Below the pieces are notes generated by a model. That model saw only the letters and a list, made by a program, of their open reading frames with translations, had not been told where the DNA came from and searched no databases. From positions 1 to 64,000 of the forward strand of contig NZ_JBDIVF010000011.1 of the NCBI RefSeq assembly GCF_039631355.1: DNA of 64,000 bases, written 5' to 3'. Positions 61,784 to 64,000 of this stretch are shown piece after piece; position 1 is the stretch's first letter, and every line of letters starts with the position of its first letter. The translations under genes were made by a program, and so were the position numbers. The DNA is from Uliginosibacterium paludis. Lineage in GTDB: Bacteria > Pseudomonadota > Gammaproteobacteria > Burkholderiales > Rhodocyclaceae.

Positions 61784-62947
61784 TCAGCGTCGTTCCTCGA
61801 TCGGTATGAAGCGCAGGTTCTCCGGGCCGGTGTAGTTGGCGCCGGGGCGGATGATCTTGTTGTCCAGGCGCTGCTCGATCACATGCGCGGCCCAGCCGGT
61901 GGTGCGCGCAATCACGAAGAGCGGGGTGAACATCGCGGTGGGCACGCCCATCATGTGGTAGCTCACCGCGCTGAACCAGTCGAGGTTGGGGAACATCTTC
62001 TTCGCGTCCCACATCGTGGATTCGACGCGCTCGGCGATGTTGAACATCTTCATGTCATGTGCGGCGATCGACAGGCGCCGCGCCACTTCCTTGATGACCT
62101 TGTTGCGCGGGTCGGCAATCGTGTAGACCGGGTGGCCGAAGCCGATCACCACTTCCTTGCGCTCGATGCGGGCGCGGATCGCGGCTTCCGCTTCGTCCGG
62201 TGTATCGAAGCGCTTCTGGATCTCCAGTGCCTCCTCGTTGGCGCCGCCATGCTTGGGGCCGCGCAGCGCGCCGATCGCGCCGGCCACGCAGGAATACATG
62301 TCAGAGCCGGTGCCGGCGATCACGCGGGCGGCAAAGGTCGAGGCGTTGAACTCATGCTCGGCATAGAGGTTCAATGACGTATGCATCGAGCGCTTCCACA
62401 GCCCGCTCGGCTCCCTGCCGTGCAGCAGATGCAGGAAGTGGCCGGCGATGGTGTCGTCATCGGTCTCGGTGTCGATGCGCCGGCCGGCGTGGCTGAAATG
62501 GTGCCAGTAGAGCAGCATCGAGCCGAGGCAGGCGATCAGGTGGTCGGCGATGTCCCGCGCGCCACTCGCATGGTGGTCATCCTTCTCCGGCAGCAGGCAG
62601 CCCATGGTGGAGACCCCCGTGCGCAGCACATCCATCGGATGGGTGGCGGCGGGCAGGGTTTCAAGCACCGTGCGCACCGCCTGCGGCAGGCCGCGCATGG
62701 CCATCAGGCGCGTCTTGTAGGCCGCGAGCTCGGCCACCGTGGGCAGCTTGCCGTGGATCAGCAGATGCGCGACTTCCTCGAACTCGGTGGCCTCGGCCAC
62801 GTCCAGGATGTCATAGCCGCGGTAGTGCAGATCGTTGCCGGTGCGGCCGACCGTGCACAGCGCGGTGTTGCCGGCCGCCACGCCGGACAGCGCAACCGAC
62901 TTCTTCACCTTCACTGCGGGTGCAATGGCTTCTGCAACTTCACTCAT
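61784..62947 (-). CDS. prpC: 2-methylcitrate synthase
   Basis: Encodes 387 residues, the usual length for PrpC. Citrate synthase catalytic residues are His233 (ALRGPKHGGANEEA), His272 (VIGFGHPVYTIADPRN) and Asp323 (PNLDWFSAVSYHMMGVP). SVALSGVAAGNTALCTVGRT and LHYRGYDILDVA are the methylcitrate-synthase-type N-terminus. It condenses propionyl-CoA with oxaloacetate. It lies 118 bp after prpB. Confidence 0.95.
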   Translation of the reverse strand: MSEVAEAIAPAVKVKKSVALSGVAAGNTALCTVGRTGNDLHYRGYDILDVAEATEFEEVAHLLIHGKLPTVAELAAYKTRLMAMRGLPQAVRTVLETLPAATHPMDVLRTGVSTMGCLLPEKDDHHASGARDIADHLIACLGSMLLYWHHFSHAGRRIDTETDDDTIAGHFLHLLHGREPSGLWKRSMHTSLNLYAEHEFNASTFAARVIAGTGSDMYSCVAGAIGALRGPKHGGANEEALEIQKRFDTPDEAEAAIRARIERKEVVIGFGHPVYTIADPRNKVIKEVARRLSIAAHDMKMFNIAERVESTMWDAKKMFPNLDWFSAVSYHMMGVPTAMFTPLFVIARTTGWAAHVIEQRLDNKIIRPGANYTGPENLRFIPIEERR

Positions 62948-63065
62948 GTCTCTCTCCGTGTGGATCCGGGCGCGGCTTTGTGGGTCGCAGCGTCCCGGGG
63001 TGGTTCATCGTAGGCAGGGCTTGCTGCACTGCGAAACAAGGGTTGTCCGCAGGGCCGGTGCGGGT

Positions 63066-63977
63066 TCAGGCATCGGTGGAGGCCGGAACCTGCTCGCGCG
63101 AGCGCGCAAACAGCGCGTCGAGCCGCTCCTCGTAATCCCAGTAGCCGATCGCGTCGTAGAGCTCCTTGCGTGTCTGCATCATCGGTACGACGCGGTGCTG
63201 TGTGCCGTCCTTGCGCAGGGTTTCGTACACCGTTTGAGCGGCGCGATTCATGGCGCGGAAGGCCGAGAGCGGATAGAGCGCGATGGCCACGCCGGCCTCG
63301 CCGAGCTCGGTGGTGGTGTAGAGCGGTGTGGCGCCGAATTCGGTGATGTTGGCGAGCACCGGTACCGGCAGGGCCTGGCAGAAGCGGCGGTAGATCGCGA
63401 TGTCGGTCACGGCTTCGGGAAAGATGCCGTCCGCGCCGGCCTCCACGCAGGCCTGGGCGCGTTCCAGCGCGCGCTCCAGCCCTTCCACGGCCAGCGCATC
63501 GGTGCGGGCCATGATGAAGAAACTCTCGTCGGTGCGCGCATCGACGGCTGCCTTCACGCGGTCTACCATTTCCTGCCGGGTGACGATTTCCTTGTTCGGC
63601 CGGTGGCCGCAGCGCTTCGCACCCACCTGGTCCTCGATGTGCATCGCTGCCGCGCCGGCCTTGATCAGGCTGCGGGTGGTGCGCGCCACATTGAAGGCCG
63701 AGGCGCCGAAGCCGGTGTCGGCGTCGACCAGCAGCGGCAGTCCGCATACATCGGTGATGCGGCGAACATCGATCAGCACGTCTTCAAGCGTGGAGATGCC
63801 CAGATCGGGCAGGCCCAGCGAGCCGGCCGCCACACCGCCGCCCGAAAGGTAGAGCGCGCGATAACCCGCCCGCTGGCCGAGCAGGGCATGGTTGGCGTTG
63901 ATCGCGCCGGGAATCTGGAGCGGCTTCTCGGCGGCCAGTGCCGCGCGGAATGCCTGGCCGGGGGTCTGTGTGCTCAT
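63066..63977 (-). CDS. prpB: Methylisocitrate lyase
   Basis: Encodes 303 residues. The KRCGH motif (121-125) holds the active-site Cys of the isocitrate lyase family; LLVDADTGFGASAFNVARTT and HIEDQVGAKRCGHRPNKEIV are diagnostic. VPVLANITEFGATPLYTTTE is also typical of PrpB. It splits 2-methylisocitrate into pyruvate and succinate. It is the first gene of the prp unit; its promoter is to the right of the window edge, so a PrpR-type regulator cannot be seen. Confidence 0.95.
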   Translation of the reverse strand: MSTQTPGQAFRAALAAEKPLQIPGAINANHALLGQRAGYRALYLSGGGVAAGSLGLPDLGISTLEDVLIDVRRITDVCGLPLLVDADTGFGASAFNVARTTRSLIKAGAAAMHIEDQVGAKRCGHRPNKEIVTRQEMVDRVKAAVDARTDESFFIMARTDALAVEGLERALERAQACVEAGADGIFPEAVTDIAIYRRFCQALPVPVLANITEFGATPLYTTTELGEAGVAIALYPLSAFRAMNRAAQTVYETLRKDGTQHRVVPMMQTRKELYDAIGYWDYEERLDALFARSREQVPASTDA

Positions 63978-64000
63978 CCTGGTCTCGTCTGGCGGTGGAA

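Overview
The window is GC-rich, densely coded chromosomal DNA with no insertion sequence, phage, tRNA, rRNA or CRISPR array that I can recognise. Gene content (2-methylcitrate cycle with PrpB, PrpC, PrpD and PrpE, a MaoC-phosphotransacetylase fusion, a DcaP-like porin, FimT/PilV/PilW/PilX/PilY1 pilins, HemP) points to a betaproteobacterium, most likely of the order Rhodocyclales. That taxonomic placement is inference; no rRNA is present to confirm it.

Layout. 1-6.3 kb: a LysR regulator whose start codon abuts a heptamer array, O-acetylhomoserine sulfhydrylase (metY), a small lipoprotein, a periplasmic PQQ-type sugar dehydrogenase and ilvA. 6.3-9.3 kb: repeat-rich DNA (three tandem copies of a 197-bp unit built from inverted REP-like palindromes, plus several 7-bp arrays) around a lipoprotein and a LysE-type exporter. 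9.3-15 kb: AraC regulator, tyrS, small lipoprotein, yjdM, DUF4337, a NamZ-type DUF1343 protein and a DOMON-like protein. 15.2-23 kb: a type IV pilus minor pilin operon (pilE-like, fimT, pilV, pilW, pilX, pilY1) ending in a TonB-like gene. 23-30 kb: dusA, a BamE-like lipoprotein, an amino-acid ABC transporter operon that ends in its own porin, two possible small ORFs and a LysR gene. 30-43 kb: a GGDEF-EAL protein, DoxX, pepN, a hemerythrin, a KdgK-like kinase, ackA and maoC-pta, glmU and a MOSC protein.

42.9-53.7 kb is the most interesting part: an iron-responsive island. Two promoters with the same geometry (a Fur-like box covering the -35 element, 16 bp spacer, TATAAT) head two transcription units. 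The first encodes a TonB-dependent receptor, an exported membrane-anchored CobN-like chelatase (as in HmuS of Bacteroidetes haem operons), a MotA/TolQ/ExbB protein and a DUF2149 protein. The second encodes an unrecognised 99-aa protein, HemP, a cysteine-free ribosomal protein S4 and a DUF2325 protein. Together they look like a system that takes in a metalloporphyrin, strips its metal in the periplasm, and adjusts the ribosome and cytoplasm during iron starvation; the S4/DUF2325 part may be undescribed.

53.7-64 kb: a PilZ protein, a DUF3820 protein, a B12-binding-type radical SAM protein with unusual cysteine spacing, a zinc-ribbon protein, an Lrp/AsnC regulator and prpB-prpC-prpD-prpE on the minus strand, so propionate is converted to pyruvate and succinate. 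A heptamer array forms a hairpin between prpC and prpD.
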